Shown: positions 37,548-45,503 of the stretch, piece after piece
Position numbering within the stretch: the first letter of the stretch is position 1
Layout: the number at the start of each line of letters is the position of its first letter
Assembly (NCBI GenBank): GCA_021791495.1
Contig: JAJYWN010000075.1
Location: 1-64,000 of the forward strand
Source of the DNA: Bacillota bacterium
GTDB taxonomy: Bacteria; Bacillota; Sulfobacillia; JAJYWN01
DNA length: 64,000 nucleotides
Direction of reading: 5' to 3'
Notes under the pieces: generated by a model
The model's input: only the letters and a program-made list of their open reading frames with translations
Databases searched by the model: none
Told to the model about the DNA's origin: nothing
Made by a program: the position numbers and the translations under genes

Positions 37548-38387
37548 ATGTCTTACCTGTTCTTGATGGCCGCGGCAGCTGCCCCCAAGGGGCCCAAGGC
37601 AGGGATCTTTATCAACAACAATAACGTCGTGGCCAGTTTTGTCGTATTTGTTGTTTTCGGATTCCTGTCGTTCTATCTGGTGTCCCGCGCGCGGTCCGGC
37701 GCCAAGATGCCGACCATCCGCAAGATCGCCGGTCTGGAGGCCATCGACGAAGCTATCGGGCGCGCCACGGAAATGGGCCGTCCGGTGCACATTTCCAACC
37801 GAACCGGCGGTATCAATGATGCCCAGACCTTCGCCTTCTGGGGGTATCTGGGGTATGTGGCAAAGACCTGCGCCCGCTACGACACCAAGCTCATCAACAC
37901 CGTCGGGAGTTACCTGGTACAATCGGTCAATCAGGAAATCATAAGGTCCGCTTACCTCGAAGTGGGCCGTCCGGATGCCTACAACCCCGACGACATCCGG
38001 TACTACACCAACTCCCAGTGGGCCTTCACCATCGCCGTCATGGGCATGATGGAGCGCGAACGCCCCGCGGCCAACCTCTGGATCGGCAACTGGCTCGCCG
38101 AGAGCATGCTCCTGGCGGAGGTCGGCTCACAGACCGAGTCCATTCAGATCGCGGCCACCTACAACATTCTTCAGATTCCCTTCTTCATCACCACCTGCGA
38201 CTTCACCCTGATCGGTGAGGAACTGTACGCCGCCAGCGCCTACCTTTCCAAGGAACCACGCTTGACGGGTACCATCGTGGCGGAAGATGCTTTCAAGCTT
38301 CTGCTGGGCGCCCTGATCGTCGTAGGTACCGTGGTGGCTACCGTTTCACCTAAGGCTAAGTGGCTGACCAACCTCGTCAACCAGTAA
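37548..38387 (+). CDS. DUF6754-like membrane protein
   Basis: A 279-residue protein with two clear membrane segments, one near the N-terminus (VVASFVVFVVFGFLSFYLV, about 28-46) and one at the C-terminus (LLLGALIVVGTVVATV, about 248-263). The soluble centre contains ISNRTGGINDAQTFAFWGYLGYV, VNTVGSYLVQSVNQEIIRSAYLEVG-like segments and SQTESIQIAATYNILQIPFFITTCDFTLIGEELYAASAYLS. I associate this with DUF6754, but this rests on memory of the pattern. Strong ribosome binding site AGGAGGTGA. First of four tightly spaced membrane-protein genes. Function unknown. Confidence 0.75.
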   Translation: MSYLFLMAAAAAPKGPKAGIFINNNNVVASFVVFVVFGFLSFYLVSRARSGAKMPTIRKIAGLEAIDEAIGRATEMGRPVHISNRTGGINDAQTFAFWGYLGYVAKTCARYDTKLINTVGSYLVQSVNQEIIRSAYLEVGRPDAYNPDDIRYYTNSQWAFTIAVMGMMERERPAANLWIGNWLAESMLLAEVGSQTESIQIAATYNILQIPFFITTCDFTLIGEELYAASAYLSKEPRLTGTIVAEDAFKLLLGALIVVGTVVATVSPKAKWLTNLVNQ

Positions 38388-38413
38388 CCGCGTAAAGGAG
38401 GTGCAAGAGGCAA

Positions 38414-39031
38414 ATGCGCAAGCAATTACCCATCATCATCACGATGGTCGTTGGAGGTGTCCTCTTCCTCACGTCCACCTTCTTCGCCGCGGAGAAGACG
38501 GGCTTGGGGACCAACATAGACCGGTTCCAGCAGTTGATGGCGAACGTCGCGTTCTTGATCGGCATGGGCACCCTGTTTCGCCTCCACTATAACAATATCC
38601 GCCGGCGCAAGGAAAACTGGGTGTTCTCGGCCTGGTTCATCTTTGCGATGATCGCCTACTTCATCCTTGGCATGGTCGAAACGAACAAGGGCAAGAACTT
38701 CATGGCCTTGTACAATGGCATCATAACCAACACCAACTCCACCATCTTTGCCATTGTGGCCTACTACATTGTGTCTTCGGCCTACCGGACCTTCCGCGTG
38801 AGGTCTGGAGAGGCTACCGTTCTTCTGCTCACCGCCGTTGTGACGATGTTGGCGGCTGTTCCAATCGGCGAGGCTATCTGGCCTGGATTTGCCAGCATTC
38901 GCGACTGGGTTCAGAGCGTTCCCAATGTCGCGGCTACCCGGGCGGTAGCCATCGGCACCTTCCTGGGCGGTTACGCCACTCTCCTCCGGGTCTTCACCGG
39001 CATGGAGCGGCAGCAGCTTGGGTCGCGATAG
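38414..39031 (+). CDS. multi-pass membrane protein of the DUF6754-like operon
   Basis: A 205-residue protein with about six predicted membrane segments: LPIIITMVVGGVLFLTSTFF, LMANVAFLIGMGTLF, FSAWFIFAMIAYFILGMV, TIFAIVAYYIVSSAY, TVLLLTAVVTMLAAVPIGEA, AVAIGTFLGGYATLLRVF. The connecting loop HYNNIRRRKENW is basic. ATG 38414 with AAAGGAGGTG upstream. It lies 26 bases after the DUF6754-like gene. No recognised family. Confidence 0.8.
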   Translation: MRKQLPIIITMVVGGVLFLTSTFFAAEKTGLGTNIDRFQQLMANVAFLIGMGTLFRLHYNNIRRRKENWVFSAWFIFAMIAYFILGMVETNKGKNFMALYNGIITNTNSTIFAIVAYYIVSSAYRTFRVRSGEATVLLLTAVVTMLAAVPIGEAIWPGFASIRDWVQSVPNVAATRAVAIGTFLGGYATLLRVFTGMERQQLGSR

Positions 39032-39052
39032 GGTCAGGAAGGAGGATAGAGC

Positions 39053-39880
39053 GTGAGCTGGGAAAAATGGCAGAACATCGACCGCCGCATCATCTACCTT
39101 CTGGTTACCCTGGTCCTGATCATCCCCATCTTCAAGCCGATGGGGCTGCCCATTACGGTTCAGAAGGATTTGACCGGCTTGTTCTACGATCGGTTTGACA
39201 AGATCCCCGCCGGGTCCATCGTTTACTTCGACGCCGCGTACAGCCCGGCCCAAGACGCCGAGATCACCCCTATGGTCAAGGCCCTGTTCAAGCAGTGCAT
39301 GAAGAACGGGGTGAAGATCGTTGTCGGCGGGCAGTTCGAGACCGGTGTCCCCTTCATTAACATAGCCCTCACTCAGGTGGCCGCGGAGACCAAGGCCAAG
39401 TATGGCGAGGACTACGTGGAAATCGGGTACAAGCCCGGTGGTGTAGCCACGGTCCGCGTGATGATCAACGACTTCTGGGAAGGCGCCAAGTCTACCGACT
39501 TCTACGGGGACTCCTTCAACACTCTGCCCCTGATGCAGAAAGTCAAGAAGTTCGACGAGAAGGCTTTTGCCGCGATCGTCATTTTCGAGTCCGGTTCGCC
39601 GGGAATGGAGACCTGGTACACCTACACCCCAAAGATTCCTCTGTATAAGGCCTCGGTGATGGTCGAGGTGTCCGGTTCCCTGCCGTACCTCAAATCGGGC
39701 CAGTTGAAGGGCGTCTTGCCGGGGATGCGTGGTGCGGCCGAGTATGAGAAACTCATCAAGGCTCCCGGCGCCGCCACTAAGTTGATGGACGCCCAATCCG
39801 CCGCCCACCTATTGGTTATTCTGCTCCTCGTGGTGGGTAACGTGGGTTACTTGATGTCGACAAGGAGGGGTAAAGCATGA
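39053..39880 (+). CDS. membrane-anchored protein of the DUF6754-like operon
   Basis: A 275-residue protein with an N-terminal membrane segment (IIYLLVTLVLIIPIF) and a C-terminal one (HLLVILLLVVGNVGYLM), so about 220 residues (YFDAAYSPAQDAEITPMVKALFKQCMKNGVKIVVGG...) lie between them, most probably outside the cell. The block SGQLKGVLPGMRGAAEYEKLI, just before the last segment, is striking. GTG 39053 with AGGAAGGAGG. It resembles a periplasmic or exoplasmic partner of the multi-pass proteins. Function unknown. Confidence 0.78.
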   Translation: MSWEKWQNIDRRIIYLLVTLVLIIPIFKPMGLPITVQKDLTGLFYDRFDKIPAGSIVYFDAAYSPAQDAEITPMVKALFKQCMKNGVKIVVGGQFETGVPFINIALTQVAAETKAKYGEDYVEIGYKPGGVATVRVMINDFWEGAKSTDFYGDSFNTLPLMQKVKKFDEKAFAAIVIFESGSPGMETWYTYTPKIPLYKASVMVEVSGSLPYLKSGQLKGVLPGMRGAAEYEKLIKAPGAATKLMDAQSAAHLLVILLLVVGNVGYLMSTRRGKA

Positions 39881-40488
39881 CCGTCATCACCCCGACGATG
39901 AGCACTTGGCTGGGGGTCATTTTCACCCTCTTTGCCTTTAGCTTTCTCTATAAGGAAAACCCGTTCTACCGTTTCGCGGAGCACACCCTGGTGGCCATGC
40001 AGGCGGCGTACACAGCGGTCCTGGAGTACTACAACTACGTCAAGCCGGCCGTCCAGCAGGACATCCTGAAGGGCGGAAGGACATGGCTCATCCTGGCCAT
40101 CGTCGTCGGCCTTCTGTACTACACCATGTTCCATCCGAAGCTGTCCTGGCTCTCCCGGTTCCCCGTGAGCATCGCCGTGGGATATGGCGTGGGCTACAAC
40201 CTGGCCTACACCCCGCGTCCTTTTCTCGTGCAGATTAGGGATAGCTTCACGCAGATCAAAGATGTCAACAGCTTCTTATTCGTCCTGTTCCTCCTCTGCA
40301 CGCTGACCTACTTCATCTTCACCATCTCCCATGGGTCCAAGGTGGTGCGTTATGGCGCCATTAGTGGCCGCTGGATCATGATGATCACCTTCGGATACAT
40401 GTTCGGGAATACGGTCCAGGGGCGTTTCTCGCTGCTCCTCGGACGGTTCCTGTTCCTTCTGAAAGACGCCTTCCACTTGGTCAAGTGA
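39877..40488 (+). CDS. multi-pass membrane protein, last gene of the DUF6754-like operon
   Basis: A 203-residue protein with about four to five membrane segments: WLGVIFTLFAFSFLYKEN, TWLILAIVVGLLYYTMF, FPVSIAVGYGVGYNLAY, SFLFVLFLLCTLTYFIFTI, and probably WIMMITFGYMFGNTV. ATG 39877 overlaps the previous stop (ATGA). Ends ahead of the terminator at 40521. Unrecognised; position implies it forms one membrane complex with the three preceding products. Confidence 0.8.
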   Translation: MTVITPTMSTWLGVIFTLFAFSFLYKENPFYRFAEHTLVAMQAAYTAVLEYYNYVKPAVQQDILKGGRTWLILAIVVGLLYYTMFHPKLSWLSRFPVSIAVGYGVGYNLAYTPRPFLVQIRDSFTQIKDVNSFLFVLFLLCTLTYFIFTISHGSKVVRYGAISGRWIMMITFGYMFGNTVQGRFSLLLGRFLFLLKDAFHLVK

Positions 40489-40520
40489 CGCCGTCGCACG
40501 AGAGGCGGACGACAGGAAGA

Positions 40521-40550
40521 GGCGGCCCCGGATGTCGGGCCCGCCTTTTT
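40521..40550 (+). terminator. terminator of the DUF6754-like operon
   Basis: GGCGGCCCCG (40521-40530) pairs with CGGGCCCGCC (40536-40545) with one mismatch, loop GATGT, and is followed by TTTTTCC. It lies 33 bases after the operon's last stop. Confidence 0.85.
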
Positions 40551-40647
40551 CCTTGCTCCGCCCTTTCTTGGTTTTTCCTTTTCTGGGCTAAGCCTCGATG
40601 CAGGAATTCTGCTCTAAAGGTCATAGTCTGATAGCGAGAAGGGAGGT

Positions 40648-40775
40648 GGTCCAGCATGTGTAGTGGACAACGGAGGTGGCCGGGGGCCTAAGGTTGGCTC
40701 CTGGCGGACCCAGCCGGGTCCCCAATACCGCGGTCACCTCGCGGGGCAGGCCTGTGACGGCCTGCCCCGTTTTTC
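40648..40775 (+). ncRNA. candidate structured RNA or leader with perfect terminator
   Basis: The segment contains a row of stems: GTCCA/TGGAC (about 40651-40673), GGACCC/GGGTCC (about 40717-40733) and CCGCG/CGCGG. It ends in the perfect stem CGGGGCAGGCC (40742-40752) with GGCCTGCCCCG (40759-40769), then TTTTTC. A possible 11-codon peptide (MCSGQRRWPGA, starting ATG about 40656) has GGGAGGTGG before it. It may be an independent small RNA or an attenuator for the phosphosulfolactate synthase gene 110 bases downstream. No known family matched. Confidence 0.5.
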
Positions 40776-40884
40776 ATGCCCCTCCGCCGACGGCTCCTTC
40801 GTGTCGTGTGGCACCACAGGGTAGTGACCGAATACCTTGTTGCTAACGTCCGGCGACAAGAGCTTGGCAGGGAGCGTTGAAGTA

Positions 40885-41739
40885 ATGGCCCGCAGTGACG
40901 GCGCAGATCACCGGTTACCAGTTACGAAGCGCGGCTTACCAGCCTGGACCGATTTCTCAACCTATCCCATCGCCGGCCGCCATCCCAAGCCCAGGTCAGA
41001 GGGACTGACCATGGTCCTTGACAAGGGGATGGGGCTCGGTGAGACCCGCGACCTCCTCGACTTGGCGGGCGGCTACGTCGACCTCATCAAGATCAGCTTT
41101 GGTAGCTCGGCCCTGTACCCCCCCGAAGTCCTCCGGCGCAAGCTGGCACTCATCCGGGAATACGGTGTAGGGACGTGCCCCGGCGGTACTTTGCTGGAAG
41201 TAGCCTTGTTCCAGGGAGTGCTGGACCGGTACCTGGGGTGGGCTGAGAAGTGCGGGTTCACGTGGCTGGAAGTCTCGGACGGCACCATCGAGATGCCCCA
41301 GACGGCCCGTTCAACCTGCATCCGCCTGGCGGTGCGACACGGCTTCCGGGTGGTGAGCGAAGTGGGAAAAAAGGATTCGCACCAGCGGTTGGACCCGGCG
41401 GGCGTCGGCCGCCAGGCCCGGAGCGACTTGGACGAAGGGGCCGTCAAGGTCATCGTCGAGGCCCGTGAATCCGGGCGCGGGGTGGGTATCTACGGAGACG
41501 ACGGCCAAGTGAAGCACGACGACCTTGAGGAAATCGTTTCGTTCCTTCCCGACCCACGCGTCATTATGTGGGAAGCGCCGCTGAAGAACCAGCAGGAAGC
41601 CCTCATCCGCCGCTTCGGCCCGAACGTGAACTTGGGGAACATCCAGCCGGGGGAGGTCATCGCCCTGGAATCTCTGCGCGTCGGGTTGCGGTCCGATACG
41701 CTGAAGACCTGCTTGCCCAAGAAGGAGGGGGAAAGATGA
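40885..41739 (+). CDS. phosphosulfolactate synthase (ComA-like)
   Basis: A 284-residue TIM-barrel enzyme that adds sulfite to phosphoenolpyruvate to make phosphosulfolactate. The barrel motifs LTMVLDKGMGLG, DLIKISFGSSALYP, GVGTCPGGTLLEVAL, TWLEVSDGTIEMP and VVSEVGKKD are characteristic. I start at ATG 40885 with GGGAG before it; the frame upstream to TTG 40837 is unsupported. The enzyme serves coenzyme M synthesis in archaea and sulfolactate production in Bacillus spores. Followed by a small membrane peptide and a YeiH-type exporter, so sulfite or sulfonate handling is likely here. Confidence 0.9.
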   Translation: MARSDGADHRLPVTKRGLPAWTDFSTYPIAGRHPKPRSEGLTMVLDKGMGLGETRDLLDLAGGYVDLIKISFGSSALYPPEVLRRKLALIREYGVGTCPGGTLLEVALFQGVLDRYLGWAEKCGFTWLEVSDGTIEMPQTARSTCIRLAVRHGFRVVSEVGKKDSHQRLDPAGVGRQARSDLDEGAVKVIVEARESGRGVGIYGDDGQVKHDDLEEIVSFLPDPRVIMWEAPLKNQQEALIRRFGPNVNLGNIQPGEVIALESLRVGLRSDTLKTCLPKKEGER

Positions 41740-41843
41740 AGGTTTTCGGGGTACGCGTTCACCTTGATTGGGTGGCCGTTATCCTGGCCGGGATCGCCGC
41801 TGTGCTGATAAAGGTCGGGGTCATCACCAAGGTGCCGTGGTGA
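41736..41843 (+). CDS. 35-residue single-span membrane peptide
   Basis: ATG 41736 overlaps the comA-like stop (ATGA) and has AAGGAGGGGG a few bases upstream. It encodes MKVFGVRVHLDWVAVILAG followed by IAAVLIKVGVITKVPW, a single hydrophobic helix of about 20 residues. It lies between the synthase and the YeiH-type transporter, so it may be a small subunit of that transporter. Too short for family assignment, but translation signals and hydrophobicity support it. Confidence 0.65.
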   Translation: MKVFGVRVHLDWVAVILAGIAAVLIKVGVITKVPW

Positions 41844-41878
41844 AATCGGGGTCGCGGCGGCGAAGGGGAGGAGAAGAA

Positions 41879-42934
41879 GTGAGTGTGATGCAAGAGAGCT
41901 CGTCTCCCAGCAAAGGGCTGGGAGCGGCGATGGGCGCACTCTACCGGGGTCTGGCTTACGTACCGGGCATCTGCCTGCTACTGGGCGTGGGCTATGCGGG
42001 TAAACTGATCGCTCCGCTGGTACCGCATACGGAATACGTCCTGTTCGCCATCGCCCTCGGGATGCTGGTTTCGAATACCGTGGGTGTTCCCAAAGTCTTC
42101 GTGCCGGGAGTGCACACCTATGAGTTGTGGCTGAAGACCGGCATCGTGTTCATGGGCGCGGGTCTGGCGCTACAGAATGTGGCCAAGATCGGCGGCCCCG
42201 GGGTCGTTCTGGTCCTGGTGGAAATCGGGGTGTCCGTCCTGGCCGCGCGCTACCTGGCCCGCTGGTTCGGCCTGAAAGAAAAGCTGGGTAGCCTGATCGG
42301 GGTGGGCGTGGGCATCTGCGGCGTCTCCGCCATCATCGGAGCCTCCGGCGCCATTGACGCCGACGAGGACGACCAAGGCTACGCCATCGCCACCATCCTC
42401 ATGTTCGGTGCGGTGATGGTATTTCTGCTGCCCCTGCTCGGGCAGTTCTTGGGACTGAGCGACCGCTTCTTTGGTTTCTGGGCCGGAGTGTCCGTGGATA
42501 ACACCGCTGAGACTATCGCCACGGGGTTCGCCTTCTCGGAGGCTGCCGGCAGCATCGCCACCGTGGTCAAGCTGGCCCGCAACACCTTGATGGGCCTGGT
42601 CATCCTGGGCATGGCTCTCTGGTACGCCCAGCGGGGACTGTCGGCGCAGGTGCGAAACAAGGGACGATTCCTCTGGGACCGTTTCCCCAAGTTCGCGCTG
42701 GGCTTCCTGGTGATGTCGGCCCTCGCCACCGCGGGGTCCTTCGCCGCGCCGGAGGTGAAGGCCATGACGGCCCTGTCCAAGTGGCTCTTCGCTATGACCT
42801 TCGCCGGTGTGGGGCTGTCGATGCGCTTCTCGGACATGAAGGCGGGTGTCAAGCCTTTCATCGTCGGGTTTGGGGTCGAGGCTATCGTAGCCCTGGTGAA
42901 CTTCGTCTTGGTGGCGGCGTTGATCGGATCCTGA
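41879..42934 (+). CDS. YeiH/UPF0324-type putative sulfate exporter
   Basis: A 351-residue membrane protein with about ten hydrophobic segments. Family signatures include GMLVSNTVGVP, LKTGIVFMGAGLAL, SLIGVGVGICGVSAIIGASGAI, GFWAGVSVDNTAET, VVKLARNTLMG and FAGVGLSMRFSDMK. GTG 41879 follows GGGGAGGAG. Members are annotated as putative sulfate exporters on weak evidence. Co-location with the synthase that fixes sulfite into sulfolactate suggests export of a sulfonate or sulfite. Confidence 0.85.
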   Translation: MSVMQESSSPSKGLGAAMGALYRGLAYVPGICLLLGVGYAGKLIAPLVPHTEYVLFAIALGMLVSNTVGVPKVFVPGVHTYELWLKTGIVFMGAGLALQNVAKIGGPGVVLVLVEIGVSVLAARYLARWFGLKEKLGSLIGVGVGICGVSAIIGASGAIDADEDDQGYAIATILMFGAVMVFLLPLLGQFLGLSDRFFGFWAGVSVDNTAETIATGFAFSEAAGSIATVVKLARNTLMGLVILGMALWYAQRGLSAQVRNKGRFLWDRFPKFALGFLVMSALATAGSFAAPEVKAMTALSKWLFAMTFAGVGLSMRFSDMKAGVKPFIVGFGVEAIVALVNFVLVAALIGS

Positions 42935-42972
42935 GATGGCGGCGGATGCTCCGAATGCTCTCTGAATACTCC

Positions 42973-43002
42973 AAGAGGCGGCCGCGGGTGCGGTCGCCTC
43001 TT
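42973..43002. terminator. hairpin after the YeiH-type gene
   Basis: AAGAGGCGGCCGC (42973-42985) pairs with GCGGTCGCCTCTT (42990-43002) with one mismatch. There is no long T-run on the plus strand. The A-rich left and T-rich right edges allow weak termination. The rest of 43003-43378 shows no gene, other than the hairpin at 43169. Confidence 0.6.
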
Positions 43003-43168
43003 GAACCGGAGGGGAAGAATGTGGAGGGCTTGGTGGGTGACGCGTCCGGGTACCTGAGGCCGACCTGGAGAGACAACCTGCTGTCTCCGGAGATCGCGTC
43101 GCCGCGCGTGCTGCCTCGGTTCTGAGCGTGATACGTAAACGGGTTATGTGAACTTGCAGGCTTATTCT

Positions 43169-43188
43169 AGCACGTTGTCCAACGTGCT
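43169..43188 (+). terminator. small hairpin upstream of the S9 peptidase gene
   Basis: AGCACGTT (43169-43176), loop GTCC, AACGTGCT (43181-43188), then TT and no longer U-run. A perfect 8-bp stem of uncertain function: weak terminator or regulator site for the downstream gene. Confidence 0.4.
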
Positions 43189-43378
43189 TTCAATGCCTGG
43201 AAAGTCCCTGGATTGCCAGGTCCGATTCCATTTGCCATCCCTCGATTCCAGCCTTTTCTCGTGTCAGCCCGTGTTGGCAGGTTGTTTTGGCCCGAGGGGC
43301 GAAAGTTTCAATACACGTAATGACCACCCGCGCGCGACTACCGACGCGCAATGACTGCCGATCGGGGAGGGTTTTTCG

Positions 43379-45469
43379 ATGGCCGACAAACGACCAATTA
43401 CCGCTCACGATCTCCTGGCCATGCAATGGGCCGGAGACGCTCAGATTTCACCGGATGGCCGGCGCGTGGCTTTCGTCCGCACCGTCCCGGTGATCGAGAA
43501 GAACTCCTACCAGTCCGCCATCTGGATGGCCGAGGAAGGGCGCGAGCCCAGGGCCTTCACCAGCGGCCAGGGGAAGGATGGCCCGGCGCGCGACAAGTCG
43601 CCGCGCTGGTCGCCCGACGGTAACTCCATCGCCTTCCTTTCGAACCGGGCCGGCAAGGATAACGTCTGGATCATTCCCAGTGGCGGCGGCGAGGCGCGCC
43701 ACCTTTTCCCCTTTGACGAAGGGGTCTCGCAAATCACCTGGTCGCCGGACGGTCGCTACCTGGCCTTCGTGGCCCGGACACCCAAGACCAAGGAAGAGAA
43801 GGAAGCCGACGAGAAGCGCAACAAGGACGTCACCGTCATCACGCGCCTCCGCTATAAGGCCAACGGCATCCCCGGCCCCGGCCTCCTTGATCCGCGGCCC
43901 CGCCACCTGTGGGTCGTGGGCGTGGCCGACGGCAAGGTCAGGCAGCTGACTTTCGGCGAGTACGACGACTCCTCGCCGGCCTGGTCGCCGTCGGGGTTGG
44001 AGATCGCTTTCACCTCGGCGCGGCGCCCCGACCGGGAGTTCGAGCCGGTCAGCGACCTGTGGGTCGTGTCGGTGGTGGCCGGCGAACCGCGGCGCCTCGT
44101 GGCCGGAGCCGGTTCGGTGGGCGAACCGGCCTGGTCTCCGGACGGGCGGAACATCGCCTATTTCGGACAGGACGGGACGGACGGCGCGTCTGCCTCGCAC
44201 CTGTGGGTCGTGGCCGCAGCCGAGCCCGAAGGCTGGCCTAACCCGCCGGCGGATCTGTTTGCCGGCGCGGGCTTTGACCGCAACGTGGGTTGCAGCATCG
44301 GCGGTGACGCCCGGGCGGAGTCCGGCGGTCACGGGCCGTACTGGTCCGCGGACGGGGTCACGATCTACTTCGTCGCCACGGACAGGCCGGACGCGCCCAT
44401 CTACCGCGTGAGCGCGGCGGGCGGCGGGGCGGTGGAGAGAGTAACGCCGGCCACCGACTTGGCGGTCACCTCCTTCAGCATGGCCAGAATGGCGCCGATG
44501 CCGGACGCGGCTTCGGCCGGGGCCTCGCCGTCGGCGACAGTTCCGAACTCCTTCAGACCGCGTCCCCGCTTCGGTTACATCGGCGCCAACTTCCTGTCCA
44601 CGGGCGACGTCTACTTCATGGACGAGGGACGCGAGCCGGTGCGGCTCTCCGGGCTAAACGACAAGCTCTTCTCCGGGCTGGCTCTCTCGACTCCGGAGCA
44701 CTTCACCACACGCTCGTCGGACGGGCTGGAACTCGATGGCTGGGTGATGAAACCTTACGGCTACGCCCCAGGCAAGAAATTCCCCTGCGTGCTGGAGATT
44801 CACGGCGGGCCGGCCGGCACCTACGGTCACGCCTTCTTCCACGAGATGCAGCTCCTCGCCGCCCACGGCTGGGGCGTGGTCTTCGGGAACCCGCGCGGCA
44901 GCACGGGCTACGGCAAGGAGTTCGCCCACGGGGTCATTGGCGACTGGGGCGGCATGGACTACGCCGACGTCATGGCCATCACCGACTACGCGGCTTTCCT
45001 TGACTGGGTGGACACCAAGCGGCTCGGCGTTACGGGCGGCAGCTACGGCGGCTTCATGACCAACTGGATCGTCGGGCACACCGACCGCTTCGCCGCCGCG
45101 GTTACGTGCCGCAGCGTTGTGAACATGTACTCGAAGTACGGCGTGGCCGATAACGGCTATAACGGTAACCGCAAGGGGCTTGCCGGACGTGACTTATGGG
45201 ACAGCGAAGACTTCATCATGGAGCGATCCCCCATCCGGTACGCGCCGCGAGTCAAGACACCCATCCTCATCATGCACAGCGATCAGGACTACCGGTGCCC
45301 GTTGGAGCAGGGTGAGCAGTGGTTCGTGGCTCTCAAGCGACTGGGGAAGACCGTGGAGTTCGCTCGGTTCACGGGCGAAAACCATGAGCTCTCGCGCTCG
45401 GGCAAGCCGCGCAACCGGCTCTCCCGCCTCGAGTTGATGATGGGCTGGTTCGAGCGTTACCTGAAGTAG
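43379..45469 (+). CDS. S9 family prolyl oligopeptidase / acylaminoacyl peptidase
   Basis: A 696-residue serine peptidase. The N-terminal part is a beta-propeller of TolB-like repeats (ISPDGRRVAFVR, WSPDGNSIAFLS, WSPDGRYLAFVAR, WSPSGLEIAFTSARR). The catalytic domain starts near residue 440: GGSYGGFMTNW (Ser), MHSDQDYRCPLEQGEQ (Asp) and TGENHELSRSGKPRNR (His). No signal peptide, so it is cytoplasmic. ATG 43379 with GGGGAGGG. Confidence 0.93.
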   Translation: MADKRPITAHDLLAMQWAGDAQISPDGRRVAFVRTVPVIEKNSYQSAIWMAEEGREPRAFTSGQGKDGPARDKSPRWSPDGNSIAFLSNRAGKDNVWIIPSGGGEARHLFPFDEGVSQITWSPDGRYLAFVARTPKTKEEKEADEKRNKDVTVITRLRYKANGIPGPGLLDPRPRHLWVVGVADGKVRQLTFGEYDDSSPAWSPSGLEIAFTSARRPDREFEPVSDLWVVSVVAGEPRRLVAGAGSVGEPAWSPDGRNIAYFGQDGTDGASASHLWVVAAAEPEGWPNPPADLFAGAGFDRNVGCSIGGDARAESGGHGPYWSADGVTIYFVATDRPDAPIYRVSAAGGGAVERVTPATDLAVTSFSMARMAPMPDAASAGASPSATVPNSFRPRPRFGYIGANFLSTGDVYFMDEGREPVRLSGLNDKLFSGLALSTPEHFTTRSSDGLELDGWVMKPYGYAPGKKFPCVLEIHGGPAGTYGHAFFHEMQLLAAHGWGVVFGNPRGSTGYGKEFAHGVIGDWGGMDYADVMAITDYAAFLDWVDTKRLGVTGGSYGGFMTNWIVGHTDRFAAAVTCRSVVNMYSKYGVADNGYNGNRKGLAGRDLWDSEDFIMERSPIRYAPRVKTPILIMHSDQDYRCPLEQGEQWFVALKRLGKTVEFARFTGENHELSRSGKPRNRLSRLELMMGWFERYLK

Positions 45470-45503
45470 CCGCTTTCCCCTTCACCGGCGGCGGAGGAAG
45501 GAA

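Noticed and set aside
38426-39808. 460-codon open frame on the minus strand opposite the membrane operon
   Set aside because: It is antisense to two well-supported membrane-protein genes; composition is typical of a shadow frame in GC-rich DNA and no ribosome site or domain was found.
40710-40775. T-box leader before the phosphosulfolactate gene
   Set aside because: ACCGCG is present before the terminator, but the invariant UGGN that pairs with the tRNA end is missing (CAAT instead).
43448-44332. 294-codon minus-strand frame opposite the S9 peptidase
   Set aside because: Shadow of the peptidase propeller coding region; repetitive Arg/Gly/His composition, no domain.
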